Assembly: GCA_020200935.1 (NCBI GenBank)
Contig: JAIVHR010000180.1
Location: 1 to 14,479, forward strand
Direction of reading: 5' to 3'
DNA length: 14,479 nucleotides
Origin: Sphingomonadales bacterium
GTDB taxonomy: Bacteria; Pseudomonadota; Alphaproteobacteria; Sphingomonadales; Sphingomonadaceae
Shown here: piece after piece, positions 1 to 6,419 of the stretch
Position numbering within the stretch: position 1 is the first letter of the stretch
Layout of the letters: each line of letters begins with the position of its first letter
Made by a program: the position numbers and the translations under genes
The notes under the pieces: generated by a model
Database searches by the model: none
Told to the model about the DNA's origin: nothing
What the model saw: the letters and a program-made list of their open reading frames with translations, nothing else

Positions 1-262
1 CCTTTTCCCGCAGGAACAGCAGCAGATTGCCGAAAGTTTCGAGCATTTCGGCCTCGAATTCGTCATCCTCGATCCAGATGCCGAGGCGTTCTTCGATCTC
101 GGTCAATAGCCCGGCCACGGCCATCGAATCGAGCTCGGGGATCGCGCCGAACAGCTCGGTGGTCTCGTCGTATTCCGCCACCTGGGCGGCATCGAGGCCG
201 AGCACGTCGACGAGTACGGCCCGCAATGTCTGATCCACCTGTTGCGCGCCTGTTGACGCCAT
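1..262 (-). CDS. Acyl carrier protein, XrtA-locus type (3' end cut by window edge)
   Basis: Reading the minus strand from the ATG at 262 gives 87 residues beginning MASTGAQQVDQTL and running off the left edge without a stop. The sequence has ACP character: a short acidic helical protein with the phosphopantetheine attachment motif E-L-D-S-M, the modifiable serine being residue 46, followed by a helix (L-L-T-E-I-E-E-R-L-G) and an acidic stretch I-E-D-D-E-F-E. The start is supported by an AGGGG Shine-Dalgarno just upstream. It lies 33 bp downstream of the GNAT gene on the same strand, so the two are probably cotranscribed. ACPs are common members of XrtA polysaccharide loci, where they are thought to carry an acyl group activated by the neighbouring ligase; the actual cargo is unknown. 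Only a few C-terminal residues are probably missing. A stand-alone peptidyl carrier protein is the alternative. Confidence 0.88.
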   Translation of the reverse strand, partial: MASTGAQQVDQTLRAVLVDVLGLDAAQVAEYDETTELFGAIPELDSMAVAGLLTEIEERLGIWIEDDEFEAEMLETFGNLLLFLREK

Positions 263-295
263 GACGATCCCCTGCAGAAGCGATTTCGCGCCCGC

Positions 296-1297
296 CTAGT
301 CGGTCGGCCGGTGCCGGACAAGGCCGGAGAGATATTTGCGGGCCAGCGCCGGCCAGGCCCCGATCCGTCGCGGATTATAGAGATCGATCGCATATAGCGG
401 CCGGACATGCTCCATCCAGTCGGCCTTGTAGCTTTCATCGCCGGTGCCGTAATCGATCCGCCGGGGCCGGTCCTGCTCGATCACGTGACGGAACATCGCC
501 TCGCTGAGGATCGTCCCCGGCGAGAGCTGTTTGGCGCTCTCGGCATAGGCGAGCTTGTGGATCGTCGCCCGGCCATTCTCGACATGCCAGAGCTGCGCGG
601 CGATCGGCGCCCCTTCCCGATAGGCGATGCCGAGCCGGAGCGTCCCCGCCGCGCCCTCGCTCTCGGCGAAGGCGCGCAGGAACGGCCAGGAGCCTTCCTC
701 GGGCTTCCAGCTCTGCTCATAGACCGCGCGATAATCGGCCCAGGCCTGTTCGTCGAAGGCGCGGTGGATCGCGATATCGAGCCCCGCCTTCTTGCCCTTG
801 CGCTTGGCGGTGCTGCGCAGCTTGCCCGGGCGCTCTTTCCAGAATTGCTCGAAACTGGCTGGCGGGTCGATATACCAGTTGACCGTGCATGGCGCGGTGA
901 AGGCCTTCCAGCCGGCGGCGCGGAAGCCGGCGACGATCGGCTCGGGATTGGCGACGCGCGCGATCTGAATGTGCCGCAAGTCGTGCAGGCTGTTCGCCAT
1001 CGTCTCGATCAGTTCGGAGGAATCGCGGCTGCCCACCAGGTTGAATTCGAGCGTGTACCAGCTGGCCAGCGCTTCGGCGGCCTTGCCGTCCTGGCGGCAC
1101 AGGAACAGCCAGGCGACATTCTCGCCGTCGCCAGCGTGGGCGATCAGCGGCCTGCCGGCGCGCCCGCAATGCTGGGCGGTCATTTCGAACCAGTTCAGCC
1201 GGTCATAGATCGAGGGCTGGTTGGCGCGCGCGAGCTGGTCGCCGGCCTCGCGGCCGACATCCTCGAGCGATTGGAAAAGCTTTACCTCGACAGTCAT
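296..1297 (-). CDS. GNAT-fold acyltransferase of the BcsL/CelD-like (FemAB-related) type
   Basis: A 333-residue cytoplasmic protein with no signal peptide or membrane segment. The C-terminal half carries the BcsL/CelD-type acetyltransferase pattern: a basic helix around residues 158-170 (K-L-R-S-T-A-K-R-K), a central strand with E-G-A-P-I-A-A-Q-L (228-235), and the signature D-Y-G-T-G-D-E-S-Y-K followed by D-W-M at 282-294. Members of this fold transfer acyl or aminoacyl groups, often onto polysaccharide precursors; the acceptor and donor here are not determined by sequence. It is upstream of the acyl carrier protein in a minus-strand pair and divergent from the acyl-CoA ligase, which suggests the acyl donor could be the ACP or a CoA thioester made next door (inference). 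The start ATG at 1297 is preceded by GGGA. A second protein of the same broad fold is encoded at 10861-11931. Confidence 0.85.
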   Translation of the reverse strand: MTVEVKLFQSLEDVGREAGDQLARANQPSIYDRLNWFEMTAQHCGRAGRPLIAHAGDGENVAWLFLCRQDGKAAEALASWYTLEFNLVGSRDSSELIETMANSLHDLRHIQIARVANPEPIVAGFRAAGWKAFTAPCTVNWYIDPPASFEQFWKERPGKLRSTAKRKGKKAGLDIAIHRAFDEQAWADYRAVYEQSWKPEEGSWPFLRAFAESEGAAGTLRLGIAYREGAPIAAQLWHVENGRATIHKLAYAESAKQLSPGTILSEAMFRHVIEQDRPRRIDYGTGDESYKADWMEHVRPLYAIDLYNPRRIGAWPALARKYLSGLVRHRPTD

Positions 1298-1345
1298 CTC
1301 GCTATCCCGGCGCGGAGCCTCATTCCGGGTCGATAGCGGAAAGCG
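1298..1345. promoter_or_regulatory. Divergent intergenic spacer with an interrupted inverted repeat
   Basis: Only 48 bp separate the start codons of the divergent GNAT and ligase genes. The spacer contains CGCTATC (1300-1306) and its exact reverse complement GATAGCG (1332-1338). Nested inside are CCCGG (1306-1310) and CCGGG (1325-1329), so the arms continue with a 2-nt offset. The centre of symmetry (about 1319) is close to midway between the two ATGs. Both ribosome binding regions (GGGATAGCGAG for the minus gene, GATAGCGGAAAGCG for the plus gene) overlap the arms. It could be an operator shared by both transcripts or a translation-level element; no convincing -35/-10 pair was seen, and promoters may lie inside the opposing genes. 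Confidence 0.4.
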
Positions 1346-2809
1346 ATGAGAGAAAGCTTAAATCCCGAGCCCAAGCCTGTGGATCATCTGCCGCTTTGCG
1401 GGCGGCCCGGCGATCCGGCGCTGATCGGCAAGCAGGCGACGCTCGATTATGCGGGGCTCGAGGCGGCGGTCGGTGCATTGGCGCGCTGGCTGGCGGGGCA
1501 GGGGCTCGCCAGGGGCGATCGGGTCGCGAGCTGGCTCAACAAGACGATGCTGGCCTGCATCCTGCCGCTCGCCACGGCGCGGGCCGGGCTCGTCCATGTG
1601 CCGATCAATCCGCTGCTCAAACGCGCCCAGGCGGCGCATATACTCAAGGACAGCGGCGCGCGGATGCTGATCGGCGGCAAGGCGCGGCTCGGCAGCCTCG
1701 AGGAGGACGACCTGCCCGGTGATTGCCTGGTTTTCCCCGAAGACCGGCCGGTGCTCGAAGGTGACGTCATGGCGCCATCGGCAGCCGATCCCGGCGATCT
1801 GGCGGCAATCCTCTATACGTCCGGATCGACCGGGCGGCCGAAGGGAGTGATGCTGAGCCATGCCAATCTCTGGCTCGGCGCAGTCAGCGTTGCGCATTAT
1901 CTTGCGCTCGAACCGGGCGACCGGACGCTCTGCCTGCTGCCGCTCAGCTTCGATTACGGCCAGAATCAGTTGCTTTCGAGCTGGCGGGCGGGGGCCGCGG
2001 CGATCCCCTTCGATTATCTGATGGCGCGCGACGTGGTGAAGGCCGTCGGGCGTCATGACGTCACAGTGCTGGCCGGCGTGCCGCCGCTCTGGGTGCAGCT
2101 GACCGAGATCGACTGGCCCCCAGAGATCGCCGGAAAATTGCGCGTGCTGACCAATTCGGGCGGCAAGCTGCCGGTGCCGCTGGTGCGCAAGCTGCGCGCG
2201 ATATTCCCCGATGCGGCGCTCCATTCGATGTACGGCCTCACCGAAGCCTTCCGCTCGACGACGCTCGATCCGGCGATGGTCGACGAGAAGCCGGAAAGCA
2301 TCGGCCGGGCGATTCCCTTCGCCGAAATCATGGTGGTCGGCCCCGACGGGGAAGAGGCCGCCGACGGTACGTCCGGCGAGCTCGTCCATGCCGGGCCGCT
2401 GGTCGCACAGGGCTATTGGCGGGATCCCGAGCGCACGGCGCAGCGCTTCAGGCCGGCGCCGGCCTGGTCCGAATATGGCGGCATGGCGGTCTGGTCGGGC
2501 GATACGGTCGTGCGCGATGCCGACGGGCTGCTGCGCTTCGTCGGGCGCGACGATTCGATGATCAAGACGGCCAGCGGGCTGGTCGCCGAGGCGGTGGCGT
2601 TCGGCGTGCCCGACGAAAGGCTCGGCGCGGCGATCATGCTCGTCGTGCGGGCGGTGGGCGATGAAGAAGACGATGGGTTGAAACGATTTCTCAAGGCCGA
2701 GCTGCCTAACTTCATGCAGCCGCGGGAGATTGTCTGGCAGCAGGAGTTGCCACGCAATCCCAATGGAAAGCTCGATCGCACGGAAATAGAACGGAAATGG
2801 GGCGCATGA
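1346..2809 (+). CDS. Acyl-CoA ligase (AMP-forming), exosortase A-associated; appears to lack part of motif A8
   Basis: A 487-residue ANL-superfamily adenylate-forming enzyme, matching the exosortase A-associated acyl-CoA ligase family (TIGR03098 type). Visible motifs: the ATP-binding loop Y-T-S-G-S-T-G-R-P-K-G at 157-167, Y-G-L-T-E at 296-300, the ribose-binding G-D at 385-386, G-R-D-D at 400-403, and the C-terminal P-R-N-P-N-G-K-L-D-R with catalytic lysine 475. These enzymes make an acyl-adenylate and then a thioester with CoA or a carrier protein; the acid is unknown. After M-I-K-T (405-408) the sequence jumps directly to A-S-G-L-V-A-E-A-V-A-F-G-V, without the usual G-x-R-[IV]-S-P-x-E-V-E stretch of about 16 residues, in frame. 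This may impair the thioester half-reaction. The start ATG at 1346 has GGAAAG close upstream. The gene overlaps the decarboxylase and is probably cotranscribed with it. Confidence 0.9.
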   Translation: MRESLNPEPKPVDHLPLCGRPGDPALIGKQATLDYAGLEAAVGALARWLAGQGLARGDRVASWLNKTMLACILPLATARAGLVHVPINPLLKRAQAAHILKDSGARMLIGGKARLGSLEEDDLPGDCLVFPEDRPVLEGDVMAPSAADPGDLAAILYTSGSTGRPKGVMLSHANLWLGAVSVAHYLALEPGDRTLCLLPLSFDYGQNQLLSSWRAGAAAIPFDYLMARDVVKAVGRHDVTVLAGVPPLWVQLTEIDWPPEIAGKLRVLTNSGGKLPVPLVRKLRAIFPDAALHSMYGLTEAFRSTTLDPAMVDEKPESIGRAIPFAEIMVVGPDGEEAADGTSGELVHAGPLVAQGYWRDPERTAQRFRPAPAWSEYGGMAVWSGDTVVRDADGLLRFVGRDDSMIKTASGLVAEAVAFGVPDERLGAAIMLVVRAVGDEEDDGLKRFLKAELPNFMQPREIVWQQELPRNPNGKLDRTEIERKWGA

Positions 2810-4053
2810 AACCGGTTGGACCGATCCCTCCCTTCTTCGCCGACCAGCAAGGCGAGCTGGCGATCGGCGGCATTCCGGTCGGCGAACTGGCGGAAAAGGC
2901 AGGGCGGACGCCATTCTACGCCTATGATCTCGGCATCGCCAGCGCCCAGGTCGAGGCATTCCGGGCGGCGATGCCCAAGGCGATCGAGTTGCATTATGCT
3001 GTCAAAGCCAATCCTCACCCTGCTGTTATCAAACATTTTGTCGGCCTGACCGACGGCCTTGACCTCGCCTCCGGCGGCGAGCTCGAAAAGGTCGTCGCGG
3101 CCGGCGCCGAATGCGCCGAGGTCAGCTTCGCCGGCCCCGGCAAGCGCGAGCCCGAGATCGAGGCGGCGATCGCCCATGGCGTCACGCTCAACCTCGAATC
3201 GGAGACCGAAGCGCAGCGCGCGCTCGCCATCGCCGAACGCCTCGGCAAGTCCCCGCGGCTCGCCGTCCGCGTCAATCCCGACTTCGAGCTCAAGGGCTCG
3301 GGGATGCGGATGGGCGGCGGCGCCAAGCCCTTCGGCGTCGATCAGGCGCGGGTCCCGGCGCTGGTCCGCAGCCTGCTCGATGCCGGCGCCGACTGGCGCG
3401 GTTTCCACATTTATTCGGGCTCGCAATCGCTCGACCCACAGGCGATCGCCGAAAGCCAGGCGGCGAGCATCGCGCTCGCAGCCCAACTCGCGAAGGAGAT
3501 CGGCAGGCCCCCCGAAACCGTCAATCTCGGCGGCGGCTTCGGCATTCCCTATACCGCCGCCGACAGCCGGCTCGACATCGCGCCGATCGGCGAGGCGCTC
3601 GATGCCGCGCTCGCCGCGCGCGATGACGTCCTGACGTCGACCCGCTTCATGCTCGAGCTCGGCCGCTGGCTGATCGGCGAGGCCGGCGTCTATGTCGCGC
3701 GGATCCTCGACCGCAAGGAAAGCCAGGGCGAGCTCTTCCTGATCGCCGATGGCGGCATGCATCATCACCTCGCCGCCTCGGGCAATTTCGGCATGGTGAT
3801 GAAGCGCAACTATCCGGTCGCGATCGCCTCTCGCATGGGCGCCGAAGCCACCGAAACCGCGACCATCGCCGGCCCGCTCTGCACCCCGCTCGATCGGCTC
3901 GCCGACAATATCGCCGTGCCGAAAGCGGGAATCGGCGACCTCGTCGCCGTCTTCGCCTCGGGCGCCTATGGGTTAACCGCCAGCCCGGTTAACTTTCTCG
4001 GCCATCCGGGCGCCGCCGAAATCGTCGTTAACGACGGAAAAGTAACCATCTAG
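2806..4053 (+). CDS. PLP-dependent decarboxylase, exosortase A-associated (LysA/ODC fold)
   Basis: A 415-residue group III (alanine racemase-fold) PLP decarboxylase of the exosortase A-associated family (TIGR03099 type). Visible: H-Y-A-V-K-A-N with the Schiff-base lysine at 67; H-I-Y-S-G-S-Q at 201-207; the glycine-rich phosphate loop L-G-G-G-F-G at 241-246; G-P-L-C-T-P-L-D with the active-site cysteine at 359; and the closing Y-G-L-T-A-S-P-V-N-F-L. The family resembles diaminopimelate and ornithine decarboxylases, so it may yield an amine from an amino acid, possibly one held by the neighbouring ligase/ACP pair; the substrate is not known. I chose ATG 2806, which forms an ATGA overlap with the ligase stop and gives M-K-P-V-G-P-I-P; an in-frame ATG at 2797 would add three residues. 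Codons 2998-3039, which encode the PLP-lysine motif, are conspicuously A/T-ending compared with the rest of the gene. Confidence 0.92.
   Translation: MKPVGPIPPFFADQQGELAIGGIPVGELAEKAGRTPFYAYDLGIASAQVEAFRAAMPKAIELHYAVKANPHPAVIKHFVGLTDGLDLASGGELEKVVAAGAECAEVSFAGPGKREPEIEAAIAHGVTLNLESETEAQRALAIAERLGKSPRLAVRVNPDFELKGSGMRMGGGAKPFGVDQARVPALVRSLLDAGADWRGFHIYSGSQSLDPQAIAESQAASIALAAQLAKEIGRPPETVNLGGGFGIPYTAADSRLDIAPIGEALDAALAARDDVLTSTRFMLELGRWLIGEAGVYVARILDRKESQGELFLIADGGMHHHLAASGNFGMVMKRNYPVAIASRMGAEATETATIAGPLCTPLDRLADNIAVPKAGIGDLVAVFASGAYGLTASPVNFLGHPGAAEIVVNDGKVTI
3972..3993. repeat. Perfect 8-bp inverted repeat within the decarboxylase 3' end
   Basis: GTTAACCG (3972-3979) and CGGTTAAC (3986-3993) are exact reverse complements separated by six bases, followed by CTTTCTC-like sequence only after a further short gap. 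It lies inside codons for G-L-T-A-S-P-V-N, so it may be coincidental to coding. Together with the palindrome at 4023-4036 it places three GTTAAC hexamers within 61 bp, which stands out in such GC-rich DNA. It lacks the T-run of an intrinsic terminator. Confidence 0.45.
4023..4036. repeat. 14-bp perfect palindrome at the decarboxylase 3' end
   Basis: CGTCGTTAACGACG is self-complementary over all 14 bases, centred on GTTAAC, and ends 14 bp before the decarboxylase stop codon begins. Palindromes of this length with an A/T core could be a regulator half-site pair for the downstream export operon (start 4165), but the element also codes for V-V-N-D, so coding coincidence is possible. No function is claimed. 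Confidence 0.4.
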
Positions 4054-4164
4054 CTCAACGCGATCTTAACCCTTCCGAGCGCATATCGGCCAGGTATCAA
4101 GGGCCGGAGTTTGCGCGACATTCGCGCATGGCGTCACCGGCCCGAAGCAAGAGGGCCCAGAGCT
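4054..4164. promoter_or_regulatory. Leader/spacer ahead of the export operon, with nested inverted repeat
   Basis: This 111-bp spacer is the longest gene-free stretch in the window and probably contains the promoter and 5' leader of the export operon, although I found no -35/-10 pair with acceptable spacing. Two nested inverted repeats are visible: outer arms GGGCCGG (4101-4107) and CCGGCCC (4137-4143), and inner arms TGCGCGA (4112-4118) and TCGCGCA (4122-4128) around a CAT loop. No T-run follows, so it does not look like an intrinsic terminator for the upstream gene. The structure ends 7 bp before the GAGGG ribosome binding site at 4151-4155. Confidence 0.4.
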
Positions 4165-4803
4165 ATGCGCAATTCGCAGCTTACCAAGACCATCCTTGCC
4201 GGCGTTTCCGCGCTCGCACTGACCGGCTGCATGTCCGGATCGGGCCGCGAGCTGCCGCCCGCCTCCTTCGTCAGCGAAAATCAGGGGCCGGGCGAGGAAT
4301 ATGTCATCGGCCCGATGGACAAGCTGACGATCTTCGTCTGGCGCAATCCCGAGCTCGGCGCCGAGATCCAGGTGCGCCCCGACGGCCGCATCACGACGCC
4401 GCTGATCGAGGATATGGTCGCGGTCGGCAAGACGCCGGGCATGCTCGCCGACGATATCGCGGTGATGCTCTCGCAATATGTCACCGACCCCAGGGTCTCG
4501 GTGATCGTCAACGAATTTTCCGGCACCTACGCCCAGCGCGTCCGCGTGATCGGCGCCACCGAGGAGCCGGCGTCGATCCCCTATCGCGCCAACATGACCC
4601 TGCTCGACGCGATGATCGCGGTCGGCGGGCTTTCCGAATATGCCTCGGGCAACCGCGCGCGGCTCGTCCGCTTCGATCGCGCCTCGGGCCAGCAGCGCGA
4701 ATATGACTTGCGCATCTCGAGCCTGCTTCGCCGCGGCGATTCCTCGGCCAATGTCGAGCTCCAGCCCGGCGACGTCATCATCATCCCGGAGAGCATGTTC
4801 TGA
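4165..4803 (+). CDS. Polysaccharide export lipoprotein, XrtA-associated (Wza-like)
   Basis: A 212-residue outer-membrane lipoprotein of the polysaccharide export family (TIGR03027 type). The N-terminus M-R-N-S-Q-L-T-K plus a short hydrophobic stretch ends in a lipobox L-T-G-C with lipidated Cys22, followed by Met, which fits outer-membrane sorting. A Poly_export domain follows (about 46-115; Y-V-I-G-P-M-D-K-L and V-R-P-D-G-R-I-T-T-P-L), then one SLBB-type domain (about 124-175; R-V-R-V-I-G-A and M-T-L-L-D-A-M-I-A-V-G-G-L). It ends at P-G-D-V-I-I-I-P-E-S-M-F, so it lacks the extra domains and C-terminal membrane helix of full-length Wza. It probably forms a periplasmic or outer-membrane export ring with the downstream chain-length protein and barrel. 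The ATG at 4165 is preferred, with GAGGG nine bases upstream; the frame is open from a TTG at 4111, but that would spoil the signal peptide. Confidence 0.93.
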   Translation: MRNSQLTKTILAGVSALALTGCMSGSGRELPPASFVSENQGPGEEYVIGPMDKLTIFVWRNPELGAEIQVRPDGRITTPLIEDMVAVGKTPGMLADDIAVMLSQYVTDPRVSVIVNEFSGTYAQRVRVIGATEEPASIPYRANMTLLDAMIAVGGLSEYASGNRARLVRFDRASGQQREYDLRISSLLRRGDSSANVELQPGDVIIIPESMF

Positions 4804-4850
4804 TCGAACACAGCTGACGGACACTCTCAGGGAAAGGCGAAACCACCGGC

Positions 4851-6407
4851 ATGAACGGCATCTACGAAGAAATCAGGCTCGCGCTACACGGCATCTGGCA
4901 GCGCCGGTGGCTGGCGCTCGCCGTCGCCTGGGGAATCGCGATCCTGGGCTGGGTGGTGATCGCGCTGATCCCCAACAGCTATGAATCGCGCTCGAAGGTC
5001 TATGTCCAGACGCAGAGCGCGCTCGCCAACGAGGTCGGCATTTCCGAGCGCGACCAGCGGGCGATGGTCGAACGCATCCGGCAGACGCTGGCCTCGACCG
5101 CCAATCTGGAAGCCGTGGTGCGCGGCACCGATCTCGCCGAAGAAGCGGCGAGCGACGAGGAAGTGCGCGCGATGGCGGCCCGGCTGCGGCCCAACGTGAC
5201 GGTCGTCGCGCAGCAGGATCCCGACGCCTACAGCCAGCAGGGCAACATGTTCGAGATCGCCACCCGCTGGAGCGGCGGCGGCTTTTCGGACGGGCGCAGC
5301 GCCCGGCTCGCCCGCCAGATCAATCAGGAACTGCTCGACGCGCTGGTCGAGGACAATCTCGCCGGCAACCGCGAGGAAGCGGAAAGCTCGGTCGCCTTTC
5401 TGGATCGCCAGATCGAGCAGCGCGAGCGCGCATTGCGAGAACTCGAACAGCAGCGGATGCAATTCGAGGACCAGTTCGCCGGTTTGATTCCGGGCACCGG
5501 TTCTATTGCCGACCGGATCTCCCAGGCGCGCGTCGAATTGCGCAATGTCGAGAGCGATCTCGCCGCCGCGCAAAGCTCGCTTTCCACGGTCCAGGCGCAG
5601 ATGAACGCGGTGCCTGCCACCGTCCCGGTGCCGGGGAGCGTCGCTGCCGGTCCGGCGACGGCGCGGCTCAATGCGCTCCAGCAGCAGCTCGCCGAAGCGC
5701 GCGGCCGCGGCTGGACCGATTCGCATCCCGATGTCGTCGCGCTCGAATCGCAGATCACGCGGGCCCGCGCCCAGGCGCGCGGCGAACGCGGCGGCGGCGG
5801 GGCCTCGGCCAGCAACCCGCTGCATATGTCGCTGCAATCGATGCTCGCCGACCGCCAGTCCCAGGTCGCGGCGCTGACCGCGCAGCGCGATCGGCTGCGC
5901 TCGGCGATCGAACAGATCTCGCGGCGCGAAGCCAGCGATCCCAACGGGCTTGCCGAACAGCAGCAGGTCGAGCGCGACTATCAGACCGCGCTGACCCAAT
6001 ATCGCGAGCTGGTTGCCGATCGCGAAACGATCCGGCTGCGCGGCGACGTCACCACCGAAACCGATTCCAGCCAGATCCGCATCGTCAACCCGCCGAGTTC
6101 GCCGGGAGCGCCGGTCGCGCCAAACCGGCCGCTGCTGCTGGTGCTGGTGCTCGTCGCGGCGATCGCCGGCGGCGTCGGCACCGCCTTCGCCCAGAGCCAG
6201 CTGCGCACGACCTACGCGACCGCATCGCGGCTCGCCGCCCAGACCGGGCTGCCGGTGCTCGGCGCGGTCGGAGATTTTCTGCGGCCCGACCGGCTGGCCG
6301 AGAATCGCCGGCTCTTGCGCCGCTTCGCGGCCGCCGGCGCCGGGCTCTTCGGAGTCTTCACGCTGCTGATGGCGGTCGAATTCGTTCAACGCGGCCTGGT
6401 GGCCTGA
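4851..6407 (+). CDS. XrtA-system polysaccharide chain-length determinant (Wzz/GumC-like)
   Basis: A 518-residue inner-membrane polysaccharide co-polymerase of the TIGR03007 type. The first transmembrane helix is at about 20-40, followed by the Wzz motif Y-E-S-R-S-K-V-Y-V. A long periplasmic region follows, rich in Glu, Gln, Arg and Ala, with coiled-coil character at about 170-250 and 335-405; between them lie a Pro/Val linker and a Gly-rich patch. The proline-containing second helix begins at P-N-R-P and spans about 427-447, and a third hydrophobic helix lies near the C-terminus (about 492-512). Such proteins set glycan length and link the cytoplasmic kinase to the export lipoprotein. No kinase domain is fused; that function is the next gene, 12 bp downstream. 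The ATG at 4851 follows AGGGAAAGG at a rather long distance (about 13 bases). Confidence 0.93.
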   Translation: MNGIYEEIRLALHGIWQRRWLALAVAWGIAILGWVVIALIPNSYESRSKVYVQTQSALANEVGISERDQRAMVERIRQTLASTANLEAVVRGTDLAEEAASDEEVRAMAARLRPNVTVVAQQDPDAYSQQGNMFEIATRWSGGGFSDGRSARLARQINQELLDALVEDNLAGNREEAESSVAFLDRQIEQRERALRELEQQRMQFEDQFAGLIPGTGSIADRISQARVELRNVESDLAAAQSSLSTVQAQMNAVPATVPVPGSVAAGPATARLNALQQQLAEARGRGWTDSHPDVVALESQITRARAQARGERGGGGASASNPLHMSLQSMLADRQSQVAALTAQRDRLRSAIEQISRREASDPNGLAEQQQVERDYQTALTQYRELVADRETIRLRGDVTTETDSSQIRIVNPPSSPGAPVAPNRPLLLVLVLVAAIAGGVGTAFAQSQLRTTYATASRLAAQTGLPVLGAVGDFLRPDRLAENRRLLRRFAAAGAGLFGVFTLLMAVEFVQRGLVA

Positions 6408-6419
6408 GGGGGATCGACG

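Noticed and set aside
1358..3768. Two long minus-strand open frames opposite the ligase and decarboxylase
   Set aside because: They show no domains, have the low-complexity composition of antisense GC-rich frames, and oppose genes with complete catalytic motifs.
3966..4000. Intrinsic terminator formed by the GTTAACCG/CGGTTAAC hairpin
   Set aside because: It lies about 60 bp before the stop codon of the decarboxylase, has a weak A/T-rich stem and no real T-run.
4054..4164. Sigma-54 (-24/-12) or CtrA promoter ahead of the export operon
   Set aside because: I looked for TGGCAC-N5-TTGC-like and TTAA-N7-TTAA patterns here because PEP-CTERM genes can be under such control; no match with proper spacing was found.
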